64,000 nucleotides of DNA from Gonocerus acuteangulatus (lineage: Eukaryota; Arthropoda; Insecta; Hemiptera; Coreidae): the NCBI GenBank assembly GCA_946811695.1, contig OX328123.1, positions 152,543,840 to 152,607,839 of the forward strand. Direction: 5' to 3'. Every line of letters begins with the position of its first letter. Position 1 is the stretch's first letter. The notes under the pieces were generated by a model. The model was given only the letters and a program-made list of their open reading frames with translations. It searched no databases and was not told the DNA's origin. Below are positions 54,197 to 64,000 of the stretch, piece after piece. Made by a program: the position numbers and the translations under genes.

Positions 54197-56430
54197 ACTC
54201 ACTCACTCACTCACTCACTCACTCATCTATCAACGCCCAGCCCAAACCGCTCGACAGAAAATTTTGAAATTTTGCATGGACACTCCCTATATAACGTAGG
54301 CGCTCGCTAAGAAAGGATTTTTTGATATTCGTATTTTTAAGCATTTTTAGGGGGGTTTAAAGTTTGAGTTGGTTAGAGAAAGCAAGCCTAGGCAGCCTGC
54401 GTTGCTAGGACGATAAAGAACAGCTGTTACCTTACATTATCTATCTCATAGTTTTATTTCTAACTCGCTGAATACCCGTGCTTCATCACGGCAGATAAGT
54501 AGTTATTTTATTGCGTTAAATAATGTTTCATTAAAATTACGTTACTATACAATTCTGTGCAGTTTATTACAGCACGGTTCCCGTCATACTATATTTTATT
54601 CAAAGGGCGTTAAAATTTAAAAGTTTATGTTTCCAAGAAGTCATATAATAACACCCAATATACTTACGAGTATTACCAAGGTTATAGGCGAGGAGGCTGT
54701 GCATGGGTTCCGGATATTATTACCTCGCCTGGAAAACCTAAGGATATGCCATACATCACGGTTTGACCGGGACTGTCCCGGTATTTTGCAATTGTTTCGG
54801 TGTCCCGCCCAGTTTTATCAATGTCCCGGAAAAGGCTGTAAGATGTAAAATGTAATGAATTCGTGTTTATAAGAATCTTTTTTAAATCGGTTACTTTTCT
54901 ACAATTAACATTTTTACTACTGCCCACAGTGTCAAAGAAATCAGAAGTAATCTAACTGTAAAACGCTGGAACTACCTGTACAGCACTGCCAGCTGCCAAA
55001 CACTACTATTTGGCTGAGAGATTTTTTTAAGAAAATCAATTAGCAAAAAAAGTTCCGTTCTTATTTTTAAGGTTTGGGTAGACTAACAGTTTAGGATTCC
55101 CCCTTCCCGTTAGTTGCTAGGCTTAAAACTCACCCCCCCCCCCCCTGGTATGCACATCCCATATTAATGTGTCTCGGTTTAACTCTCCAAAAATATGGCA
55201 AGCCTATCTGACGGGGACAGGCAGAAAAGAAACGCAATTAAAACTCTATGAGGGACAGTTAATTTCTAGTAATTCAAGGTCTGCCATCATAGTTGAAATT
55301 AACCTCAATTAGAAATAAAACTATGAGATAGATAATGTAAGGTAACAGCTGTTCTTTATCGTCCTAGAAACGCAGGCTGCCTAGGCTTGCCTTCTCTAAC
55401 CAACTCAAACTTTAAACCCCCCTAAAAATGCTTAAAAAAACGAATATCAAAAAATCCTTTCTTAGCGAGCGCCTACGTTATATAAGGAGTGTCCATGCAA
55501 AATTTCAAAATTTTCTGTCGAGCGGTTTGGGCTGGGCGTTGATAGATGAGTGAGTGAGTGAGTGAGTGAGTGGTATTTGACAAATATATAGTAGATTGAG
55601 GTTAATTTCAACTATGATGGCAGACCTTGAATTACTAGAAATTAACTGTCCCTCATAGAGTTTTAATTGCGTTTCTTTTCTGCCTGTCCCCGTCAGATAG
55701 GCTCGCCATATTTTTGGAGAGTTAAACCGAGACACATTAGTATGTGATTGGCATACCAAAATAAATGGTGAGTTTTAAGCCTAGCAAGTAACGGGAAGGG
55801 GGGATCCTTAACTGTTAGTCTACCCAAACCTTAAAAATAAGAACGGAACTTTTTTTGCTAATTGATTTTCGTTAAAAAATCTCTCAGCCAAATCAGCTGG
55901 CAGCGCTGTGCAGGTAGTTCCAGCATTTTACAGTTAGAATACTTCTCATTTCTTTGACACTGTGAGCAGTAGTAACAATGTTGATTGTAGAAAAGTAACC
56001 GATTTAAAAAAGATTCTTATAAACATGAATTCATTACTTTTTACATCTTACAGCCTTTTCCAGGACATTCATAAAACTGGGCGGGACACCAAAACAATTG
56101 CAAAATACCGGGACAGTCCCGGTCAAACCGTGATGTATGGCATATCCTTAGGTTTTCCAGGCGAGGTAATAATATCCCTTGCATAACCCTTGCACAGCCT
56201 CATCGCCTATAACCTTGGTAATACTCGTAAATATATTGGGTGTTACCATATGACTTCTTGGAAACATAAGCTTTTAAATTTTAACGCCCATTGAATAAAA
56301 TATAGTATGACGGGAACCGTGCTGTAATAAACTGCACAGAATTGTATAGTAACGTAATTTTAATGAAACATTATTTAACGCAATAAAATAACTACTTATC
56401 TGCCGTGACGAAGCAAGGGTATTCAGCTAG
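54197..56430. repeat. compound inverted structure S-L-S'-L' from repeats R1 and R2
   Basis: S (54197-54460) is inverted at S' (about 55305-55570). L (about 54465-55310) is inverted at L' (about 55590-56430). Two interlocked inverted pairs result, unlike a simple palindrome. S/S' carry the (GTGA)n tail of R2; the outer end of L carries the R1 terminus. Short ORFs occur in mirror image and are not genes. Confidence 0.75.
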
Positions 56431-56915
56431 TGGGTATATATTCTTATTTTATAAGATTTTTTTTGTTGATAAATTGGATTTTTGAAAATACTCAGGGATA
56501 AACTAACTCACTGTGAGGATAACATTTTTAAATATTAGCCAGATTTTCGTCGGCTCTGAAATCGGCCAGTGAAAATCTGCCTCTTGATCAACATTTGAGG
56601 TGGTGAACAGGCAGGGAGCTCGAAAAAAATATTTCGGAAGAAAGAGTGGTGATTGACCACGCCCCAACGCTTTCCATCGTGAACGGGACGTGAAATGCTC
56701 CACCAGGCGGCTCTCCTTACGCTCTGTTCAACCTGAAGACTTTTTTCTTGTTTTTAGCACTTTCCTCCGAAGGAAAGTAGCTATTAGCACTTTCCTCCGA
56801 AGGATAGTAGCTATTGAGGTTGGACTCATGACGGAATTTTTGAAAAATTTCTTCAAATCTTTATCGATCCTACCTAGTTGACACCAAAAATGACCCCCGT
56901 TAAAATTTATATATA

Positions 56916-56979
<64 letters not shown>

Positions 56980-57020
56980 TGTTAACACGATAACGGCCAG
57001 AGTTTTTGTTTTTTCGTCAC
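56431..57020. other. intergenic with (AT)n
   Basis: Two direct copies of TAGCACTTTCCTCCGAAGGA at 56756 and 56787 precede an (AT)n tract at about 56909-56976. No gene. Confidence 0.5.
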
Positions 57021-57560
57021 GAAACTTAGTATATAGCATTCAATTAGCAAACGATTGAACGAGTTCGTTAATCATCAAAGTCGGTCCACCGGAAGGGGGG
57101 GTTTACCCTGAACCCAAAACACTAATTTGACTATGTCAGCCGTAATATTTGTTATATTTCAACGAAACTTGATATTCGTAGTGGTAATATAGAGAGAAAA
57201 GTGAGGTATAAAAATGAACTAAATCGGTTCATTAGAAGGGGGGGGGGGGGGTTTACTCCGGACCCACAATACCAATTCGCCACTACCAGCCGTGATTTTT
57301 GGTATATTTCGACGAAACTCGGTATTCGTAGTGGTAATCCACAGGTAAATATGTGTTGTAAAAATAAACTAAATCGGTTCATTAGGAGGGGGGGGGGGTT
57401 ACTCCGGACCCACAATACCAATTCGCCACTACTAGCCGTGATTTTTGGTATATTTCGACGAAACTCGGTATTCGTAGTGGTAATCTACAGGTAAATATGT
57501 GTTTTAAAAATAAACTAAATCGTTTCATTAGAAGGGGGGTTTACTCTGGACCAAAATAAT
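57020..57560. repeat. tandem repeat of about 150 bp, three to four units
   Basis: Units share ATTTCGACGAAACTCGGTAT, GTAGTGGTAAT and AAATCGGTTCATTAG plus a G-run of 8-13. A reverse copy lies at 60215-60330. Confidence 0.8.
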
Positions 57561-59642
57561 ATAATCATACCGGTCGTAATTTCTGCTGTATTTTAACGAA
57601 ACGCGGTATACATCGTGGGTAACTCATGAGAAAGAAGTGTTGTAAAAATGAGCTGAATCGGTCAATCGGAAAGCGGGGGTTTAATTTGTAATATATTTTA
57701 ATAGAAAAGCCCGCCAGACGTAGGCTCACAAAGCCGCCGCAAGGAGCGCTTTCTACCACTAGAGTGACTGTATCCTGTTCCTGCGTTAGATCAAAATAGG
57801 ATAATATGAGGTTTTTAGTATTTATTAAGTAGTGTAGTAGGTACCATGTGTAAACATAACTCTGGAAGCAAATTAATACTTGATCAGGTACTCATTACAA
57901 ATTTAAAAGAGAACTATTCATGTTTTTATTTTATTTATGTAGGATATTTTAAGCAAATTGTTCTGGAAAGCAGTCTACACTACCCAAATTCTGAGGAAAG
58001 TGCTTAGTTATGCAGATCCTGCGTGACGGACTTTTAATAACATTAAACAAACTTTCAACGTTTTTTTTTTTAATTTTTTTAACAACTGCGCATATTCTTT
58101 TGAACGAAAGTTAGTAACAAACCGAGCAGTAGGTCGAGTGTCCAAAACAGGGCATGAAAATACAACGCCATTGCGAACACATATCAACAGTATAAAGTAA
58201 GTCAAATAATGTTGACAGTAGCTCGGTATGGAAACCCTCGTTTCAAGATACACTAATCTCACACATGCACATTTATTAAAAAAAAATCCGAATCGCAGGA
58301 ACTGCGTCATCTCAGCGCGGTTCCGTTTTTATCCCTAGTCTCATTTGGAAAGATTAAAAAATAGAAAAAGTTATTATTTTGGTTCGACCTTTCTTGAAAA
58401 ACGTTTATGGCCTTACCTGGATGGGTTGGACAGCACCAAAAATCCATTTCCAGAGATACCTAGTTTACGGCCGCTGAGTCGTGCTACAAGGGATTACCCC
58501 CACCCTGCACTCAAGGAGGGGAAGGCCTTCCCCCTCTCTCCAACCCCGCCTCCTACACTCTCAGGGGGTTGTGACACCCTGTTTCAGCTCTGTTATTCAG
58601 TGTTTACACCACGCTTGTTATTGTTAAGTGATTTGCGAGGCTTATAACGGATACACTTGCAGGAAGTAGTAGGGACCGTCGGAGTAAGCCCTTCGTTTTA
58701 AAATCCCAGTCACGTATTTTAGTTCTTCGCTTATACAATTATTTTTTGAAGGAAAAAATAAAAAAGTCCGTCACGCAGGAGCTGCTTAACTAAGCACTTT
58801 CCTCAGAATTTGGGTAGTGTAGACCAGTTTTCGAGATATTAAAGAAAGTTCCCAAAATTTATATTATTTCTAGCAACAGAAAATTGGCCTCATTTTTCAT
58901 ATCCTGTTTTACACACAAAATTTTCGCAACATAAGAAATTACAAAACTAAAAAGCAATAAAAAACGAAGGGAAAGAGACAAAAATTACAACAAGAACGAC
59001 AAAAACCCGTTCATAAGAACAAAACAGACGTATTTGAAGTTTTAAGCACTTATTTCTCCGATTGACATAACCTAATCAAAAATAGTTTTAGAATCTTTTT
59101 TGTAGAGAATTTAGTAAGCTTTCAAATAGTTTCTATCCACTTACCACGATTTCCCAACCGTGTTCGAGATATTAATGAAAGTATACGAACTTCCCAAAAC
59201 TTTTCATGTCTGTTCATAAAATATTTTATTCTAACCCTTCCTTAACTCCAAACGTAACAAAACTTTCAACATATTAGTTTTAATGAAAGTAGAACATGCA
59301 GATAAAGTTTCAACTGAATCCCATGATTCTAAGTACCCAAACCAAAAACGGTATTCAAAAAATATTTTTCCAATTTTCTCAAAAACGGTTAAAGCTATCG
59401 CCTTGAAAATGGTTTCATTCGTTTTCCTAGCCCAGGAATCATATAAAACGAGTACTTAGAAGCTTATGAACTCAAAAACGTAAGCGTTACGATTTTTTTT
59501 GCGCGAATTTCGCCCCAAACGCCATCTTCCGGTAGGCGGATTTCGCTGGTTAACGAACTTGACCTTTCAAATTGGACGACGGATTTTTGTACCAAATTTC
59601 ATCAAAATCGGACCATTCGTCTTCGAGCTAGAGAGCGAACAG

Positions 59643-59695
<53 letters not shown>

Positions 59696-60350
59696 TATAC
59701 ATATATATATATATATACAAATTTGAACCACCATCATTTTCGGTCTCTAGGGGTTCTGAAACGCAAAATTTTCTAGTCGGCACTTCCGGATTGTTTCATT
59801 GTATCAACCTTATAAGCGGGGTTCCTCCCTATGGGGGAGGGAGGAACCGCGCTAAAAACATGAATAGTTCTCTTTTAATTTTGTAATGAGTAACTGATCA
59901 ATAATTAATTTGCTTCCAGAGTTATGTTTACACATGGTGCCTACTACACTACGTAATAAATACAAAAAACCTCGTATTATCGTATTTTGATCTAACGCAG
60001 GAACAGGATACAGTCCCTCTAGTGGTAGAAAGCGCTCCTTGCGGCGGCTTTGTGAACGAACCTACGTTGGCGGGCTTTTCTATTGAAATATATTACAAAG
60101 TAAACCCCCCCTTTCCGATTGACCGATTCAGCTCATTTTTACAACACTTCTTTCCCATGAGTTACCCACGACGCATACCGCGTTTCGTTACAATACAGCA
60201 GAAATTACGACCGGTATGAGTATATTAGTAATTTGGGTCCGGAGTAACCCCCCCCCCCCCCCCTCCTAATGAACCGATTTAAATTATTTTTACAACACAT
60301 ATTTACCTGTAGATTACCACTACGAATACCACTACGAAAATGTACCGTTC
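57560..60350. repeat. large nested inverted repeat containing R3
   Basis: 57600-57930 (AGCCGCCGCAAGGAGCGCTT, AACATAACTCTGGAAGCAAA) is inverted at 59860-60190. An inner pair at about 57976-58030 and 58765-58823 shares TAGTGTAGAC and AAGCACTTTCCTCAGAATT. R3 copies (58275-58420 and 58830-59855) sit between the arms. No gene. Confidence 0.7.
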
Positions 60351-60985
60351 TTGTCAACATCGAAAGTCACAGAAAGAGTTGCCGAGGCCCTTCAGATATG
60401 CAGATCTACAGTGTCCCGAATTGTGAGTTCCTCAAAGAAAAATGAGCCGCTGTCGACACCTGGGAAGAAAGTAGTGACTGATCTGGATTCAGTAGCTATT
60501 CGTAATCACATATACTCCTATTACGAGAGGAAATAGTAGCCCACCAGGAAATTGTTTATATTTTCTCTCAAAGAAGCTGGATTATTTACAGGAGGAAAAA
60601 TATCCTTGTCATTTATTCTTCACAAATTGAATTTTAAATGGAAGAAAATAAACAACTTTGTAATGGAAATTTGTAATGGAAAAACGGATATTGTCATTGC
60701 CAGATGTGTATTTTTACGTCAAATCAGAGAAAGCAATTTAGAAGAAGTGGTATTTCTGGACCAGACATGGATAAATGCTGGATACATGATTATTTATTTA
60801 TAAGTGATTCGCATCTACTGGGATTTCACTCCTTAAAGGTAGTACCTGTATGGTCTAATGAACCAGCATTAAGATGGGTATTTAATTTAATTATTTCCAT
60901 AACCAGAGGTTTGGAAATGTCTGTTATATGCCTTTTCGAAAAATCTCCAGTACTTTTCCCGTGGCAACAGAGGACTTCTGGATAA
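60351..60985 (+). pseudogene. IS630/Tc1-mariner-type DDE transposase relic
   Basis: Open runs give a helix-turn-helix (R-V-A-E-A-L-Q-I-C-R-S-T-V-S-R-I), then I-R-N-H-I-Y-S-Y-Y-E-R. After a stop, S-L-K-E-A-G-L-F, F-K-W-K-K and F-L-D-Q-T-W-I-N follow, the last holding the first catalytic Asp. Order and spacing match DDE_3-type transposases of arthropods. Stops and frameshifts, and the absence of the later acidic residues, make it dead. Confidence 0.75.
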
Positions 60986-61084
60986 AATGTTCAGATGCCT
61001 TACTAAAATTTTCCTGAGGAACTGAAAGGTACTCCTAAGTAGGTATAGGTCTTGGTATATTCCAACTTTTTCTCCTGCCAGTTT

Positions 61085-61086
<2 letters not shown>

Positions 61087-61140
<54 letters not shown>
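61087..61140. repeat. (AT)n microsatellite
   Basis: About 50 bp of AT followed by a short (CA)n. Confidence 0.93.
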
Positions 61141-61146
<6 letters not shown>

Positions 61147-61242
61147 TATATTAGACGAATTGAATATCCTCACAAATATGAGGCCTCCTTTGTGTGATAG
61201 CTGAAAAGCTGGAATGAATGAATATATAATCATATATATGTA

Positions 61243-62808
61243 GAGGAAGGTGTTGTACCTTTGACCACCCCGGCTGTGGCGGCATGTAGCAACATTTCAT
61301 AAATTTTGATGTAATTAGTGTTTAGCTCCTTCACTAGAGGGCTTGTGTAACCTACTTTGGATTATTCAAGTCAAAGAGGATTCTTTCGAAAAAATACTTA
61401 TCCATTTCTTTCATAAAAATGTAAGTAATTTATTGATGACGTTTTGCCTCATAATATTTTTTGTGTTATGTCTATTTAGATGGAAATCATTTGACAAAGT
61501 AGCTATTACAATAAGAAATATGGTGTAGCTTCTGAAATTTATTTATCTTAACCCTAAAATTTGTAGCATGCTTTTTAATTTGCACTACCATGGTATTGTA
61601 CCTCTGACCACGACTAGGTGTTGTTCCTTTGACCAGGTCAAAGGTACAACACACCTGAGTAATTTTTACATAATTCAATTTTTACGTTATTCTGCTAATT
61701 AATTAATATTGGTTGCTTCAATTATTCGAAGAATTTAAAAAATAATAAATGAAATAAGTTCAAACTGACTTTATCAATCCTCAGTGTAGCAGTTCAAACC
61801 AATCGCCCCTTATCGTTCCACCAGAAGTTGAAAGGCCTCATCGAAAAGCGCAGACATGGAGATTGTTGAACAGGGGCCGGCCTAAAGGGAAACCTCGCAT
61901 CCTGACCGATATTCCTTTAAAGATAATCATTGAAGCTGGAAAAAAAAACGAAAGTACCACCCTAAACATAAGACACCACATACAAATAAACCCCTTCCTC
62001 AAAAAGTGGTAAATAAAAAGAAAATTATTCTATAGGACAGTTCAGATTCTGATACTGACACCGAAATTTCTTCAGAAGAAAGTGACGTGTCTGTCTGATA
62101 AATGTCGTGAGTTAAGTCGATAACCAGCAACAATTTGAAAAATATGATTTAGAAATAGGAAATTTTATTCTTGTTAAAAATAAAAGGTAAAAGACTATTA
62201 CATATTTGGTCGCAGAGATCTGTGGTATTAAATGTCCAATGTTTCAGATCCACTATTTGAAAAAAACAAACTTTAAGTGACAAGTTTACGACAGAAGATG
62301 TAAATTTGTATGATATTGATATAGAATATATTGTGGCTAAACATCCATACCCATATTGCCAGTGGATCTGCTTGACAGTTAAAACGTTTATCGATTGGAC
62401 TGGATTTTTCAGCATATTAAGCACAACATGATTTCAATAAGAGCTTTTTTATTATGCTTACATCCTTGTCCTGTAAATAATTGTAAGTTTAATAAAAACT
62501 TACAATTATTTACAATATTACTGAATATAATTTGTTTTCTGTACTGCTGTCTTGTTTTTACGTGGTCAGAGGTACAACACCCCATGATCAAAGGTACAAC
62601 TACATGTTGTACCTTTGACCACTCTACGATTATTTTTTTTTAAAATTAATAAAAAATACTAAATGTAAAGCTAGGACCTTGAAAAAATTAAATATGATAA
62701 ACAATAGAATACTATTTACAATGAAATAAAAAAAATGAATTTAGCTTTAATATTCAAGCTTAAAAAAATTCAATTTTGCAAAGTGGTCAAAGGTACAACA
62801 CCTTCCCA
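61243..62808. mobile_element. pogo-like DNA transposon relic, TA flanks
   Basis: Inverted ends GGAAGGTGTTGTACCTTTG (61246 onwards, and reverse at about 62783-62806) lie inside TA dinucleotides at 61241-61242 and 62809-62810. The words GGTACAACAC and CTTTGACCA recur internally in both directions (61591-61640, 62570-62625). At about 61785-61950 codons read R-P-H-R-K-A-Q-T, then R-G-R-P-K-G-K-P-R-I-L-T-D, typical of pogo-type transposases. An acidic D-S-D-T-E-I-S-S-E-E-S-D tail lies near 62045-62095. Inactive. Confidence 0.72.
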
Positions 62809-62810
62809 TA

Positions 62811-62872
<62 letters not shown>
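62811..62872. repeat. (AT)n microsatellite
   Basis: About 60 bp of AT immediately outside the pogo-like end. Confidence 0.94.
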
Positions 62873-62875
<3 letters not shown>

Positions 62876-63079
62876 ACACATATATCTACAATATTATATT
62901 ATTTAATTCAAGAATCCCATAATTCATATAAATATTAATCAAAAGACAGCCTCAGGGTTTTTCATTTTCCTTTTCCAATATTATAGTATAAAGCCCTATT
63001 TTTGAGCATCCTTATAATGAAAACCTCAGATTCTCATAACGTTTCTTACAAATATAATCAGCAGGTGCTGCCTTTTATA

Positions 63080-63860
63080 AGCCTACAAATGGTTTGTCGG
63101 AATGATTAATTTTAAAGCCGAGACTTAATGCTAAGTGTAGCATATTTGCAGCCGACCTCCACGGTATTGTTATTGGAATGAATAACATTTCCAGGACGGA
63201 CAAACGAGACGTGATCAGAGTTGGGCAAACGTTAGCGCGCGCTAAAAGCTGATACCTCTCCGCTAAGTTAGCGAAACTGTAGAAAGCCAGCGCTAATAAT
63301 TAGCGGTTAGCGGCGGCATTGCGCTAACCGCTAATCTATTTAAGAAATATCGTAATTGCTAATAGCTTAAGCTATAGTTACAACTTGTAACTATAGCTTA
63401 AGCTATTAGCAATAACGATATTTCATATATAGATTAGCGGTTAGCGCACTGCCGTCGCTAACCGCTAATTATTAGCGCTGGCTTTCTACAGTTTCGCTAA
63501 ATTAGCGGAGAGGTATCAGCTTTTAGCGCGCGCTAACGTTTGCCCAACTCAGGACGTGATTCTATGCACTGACTCACTGAGCACACTTCAGGCACTAGCA
63601 GACAGATACTGTACGCATCCAATAATAATAAACATTTTCAAAACTATTCACTCACATAACAAGTACATTACAACGTACTGGCTGCCAGGGCATGAAGGTT
63701 TAGGAAAAAACTCCCAAAGAGATACATAAGCAAAACTTGCTACACAATCAGCTCAATCACACACCAAGATTTAACCAATGCAATTATACAAAATATAATA
63801 AATTCTTGGGAAAACAGCTGGACTTGGCTAACTGACAGTAAATTATGTCCAACTAGCTGA
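63080..63860 (+). pseudogene. LINE RNase H fragment interrupted by a MITE
   Basis: Codons before 63216 read A-K-C-S-I-F-A-A-D-L-H-G. After 63560 they continue L-C-T-D-S-L-S-T-L-Q and, after a spacer, Y-W-L-P-G-H-E-G-L-G-K-N. This is the same RNase H order as in the LINE at 22900-23200. A stop follows at 63727-63729. The MITE at 63216-63552 sits in the middle. Confidence 0.85.
63216..63552. mobile_element. palindromic hAT-type MITE with 8-bp duplication
   Basis: 337 bp. Ends CAGAGTTGGGCAAACG and CGTTTGCCCAACTCAG are inverted. Nearly the whole element is one palindrome centred near 63384. Flanking GACGTGAT at 63208-63215 and 63553-63560 is an 8-bp duplication, as made by hAT transposases. Confidence 0.93.
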
Positions 63861-64000
63861 CTACCAGTGCTTCACCACGGCCGATAAGTAGTATTTATAT
63901 TGCGTCAAATAATGTATAACCAAAGTTAACACTACTACATAATTTTGTACAGCTTATTATATCGCGGACTTTAGAGTTACCCAGGAAACACCAAGTGGAG
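63853..64000 (+). repeat. dispersed repeat R1, runs off the window
   Basis: Near-identical to 17483-17625, starting at TAGCTGACTACCAGTGCTTC. Confidence 0.8.

Overview
The window is AT-rich, intron-poor, transposon-dense eukaryotic DNA. The repertoire suggests an invertebrate, most likely an arthropod: an intact mariner, several pogo-like relics, LINE fragments with RNase H, a Penelope-like remnant with a hammerhead-like core, tRNA- and 5S-derived SINE sequence, foldback elements and many (AT)n tracts. A crustacean or another arthropod is plausible, but the sequence alone does not fix the species. I found no convincing host protein-coding gene.

The centrepiece is a complete Maverick/Polinton (adintovirus-like) element at 722-16553 (15,832 bp). 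Its 275-bp terminal inverted repeats look identical, begin with AGT, and are flanked by a 6-bp target duplication (CACGGG). It inserted 7 bp inside the head of a tRNA-derived SINE (531-721, with the remaining few bases at 16554-16560). Minus-strand genes, in the order they are transcribed: ATPase (7987-7310), a 52-aa zinc ribbon (7292-7134) and integrase with chromodomain (7137-6196); then, in a second block, a pVI/pX-like basic membrane-active protein (5320-4904), adenain-like protease (4832-4485), coiled-coil protein (4512-3760), W-x-x-x-S repeat protein (3643-3212) and major capsid protein (3131-1923). Plus-strand genes: a BRO-N protein (5408-6199), penton/minor capsid (8012-8734, with one in-frame stop), a phospholipase A2-domain virion protein (8799-10262), a tiny PP1-docking ORF (10324-10467), two related zinc proteins (10503-11216, 11284-11700), protein-primed DNA polymerase B (11760-15758) and an OB-like protein (15900-16271).

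The genes form a virus-like programme. Replication proteins (polymerase, putative OB protein), integration (INT with chromodomain), packaging and maturation (ATPase, protease), the shell (capsid, penton) and a membrane-breaching module (PLA2, pVI-like) are all present. Most genes start at a TAATAAATGG box. Four non-structural genes add a shared upstream block (GCAGGATTTAAAAA then TTC), which looks like a separate expression class. Short hairpins lie between several genes.

The rest (16,560-64,000) is repeats. It holds a 97-bp tandem array (16575-17281), a pogo-like element (18134-19946) inserted in a dispersed repeat, a dead LINE (20974-23540), several palindromes and foldbacks (28693, 29815, 30707, 32893, 38772-40852, 40915), a 5S-derived sequence (30300-30418), a 44-bp minisatellite with trimeric higher-order structure (31857-32540), a tRNA-SINE (34011-34400), 45-bp and 124-bp arrays, a Penelope-like remnant (45491-46130), an intact mariner (47368-48636), a pogo relic overrun by a minisatellite (49804-51162), a compound inverted structure (54197-56430), a second one at 57020-60350, a DDE transposase relic (60351-60985), another pogo-like relic (61243-62808), and a LINE RNase H fragment split by a hAT-type palindromic MITE (63080-63860).
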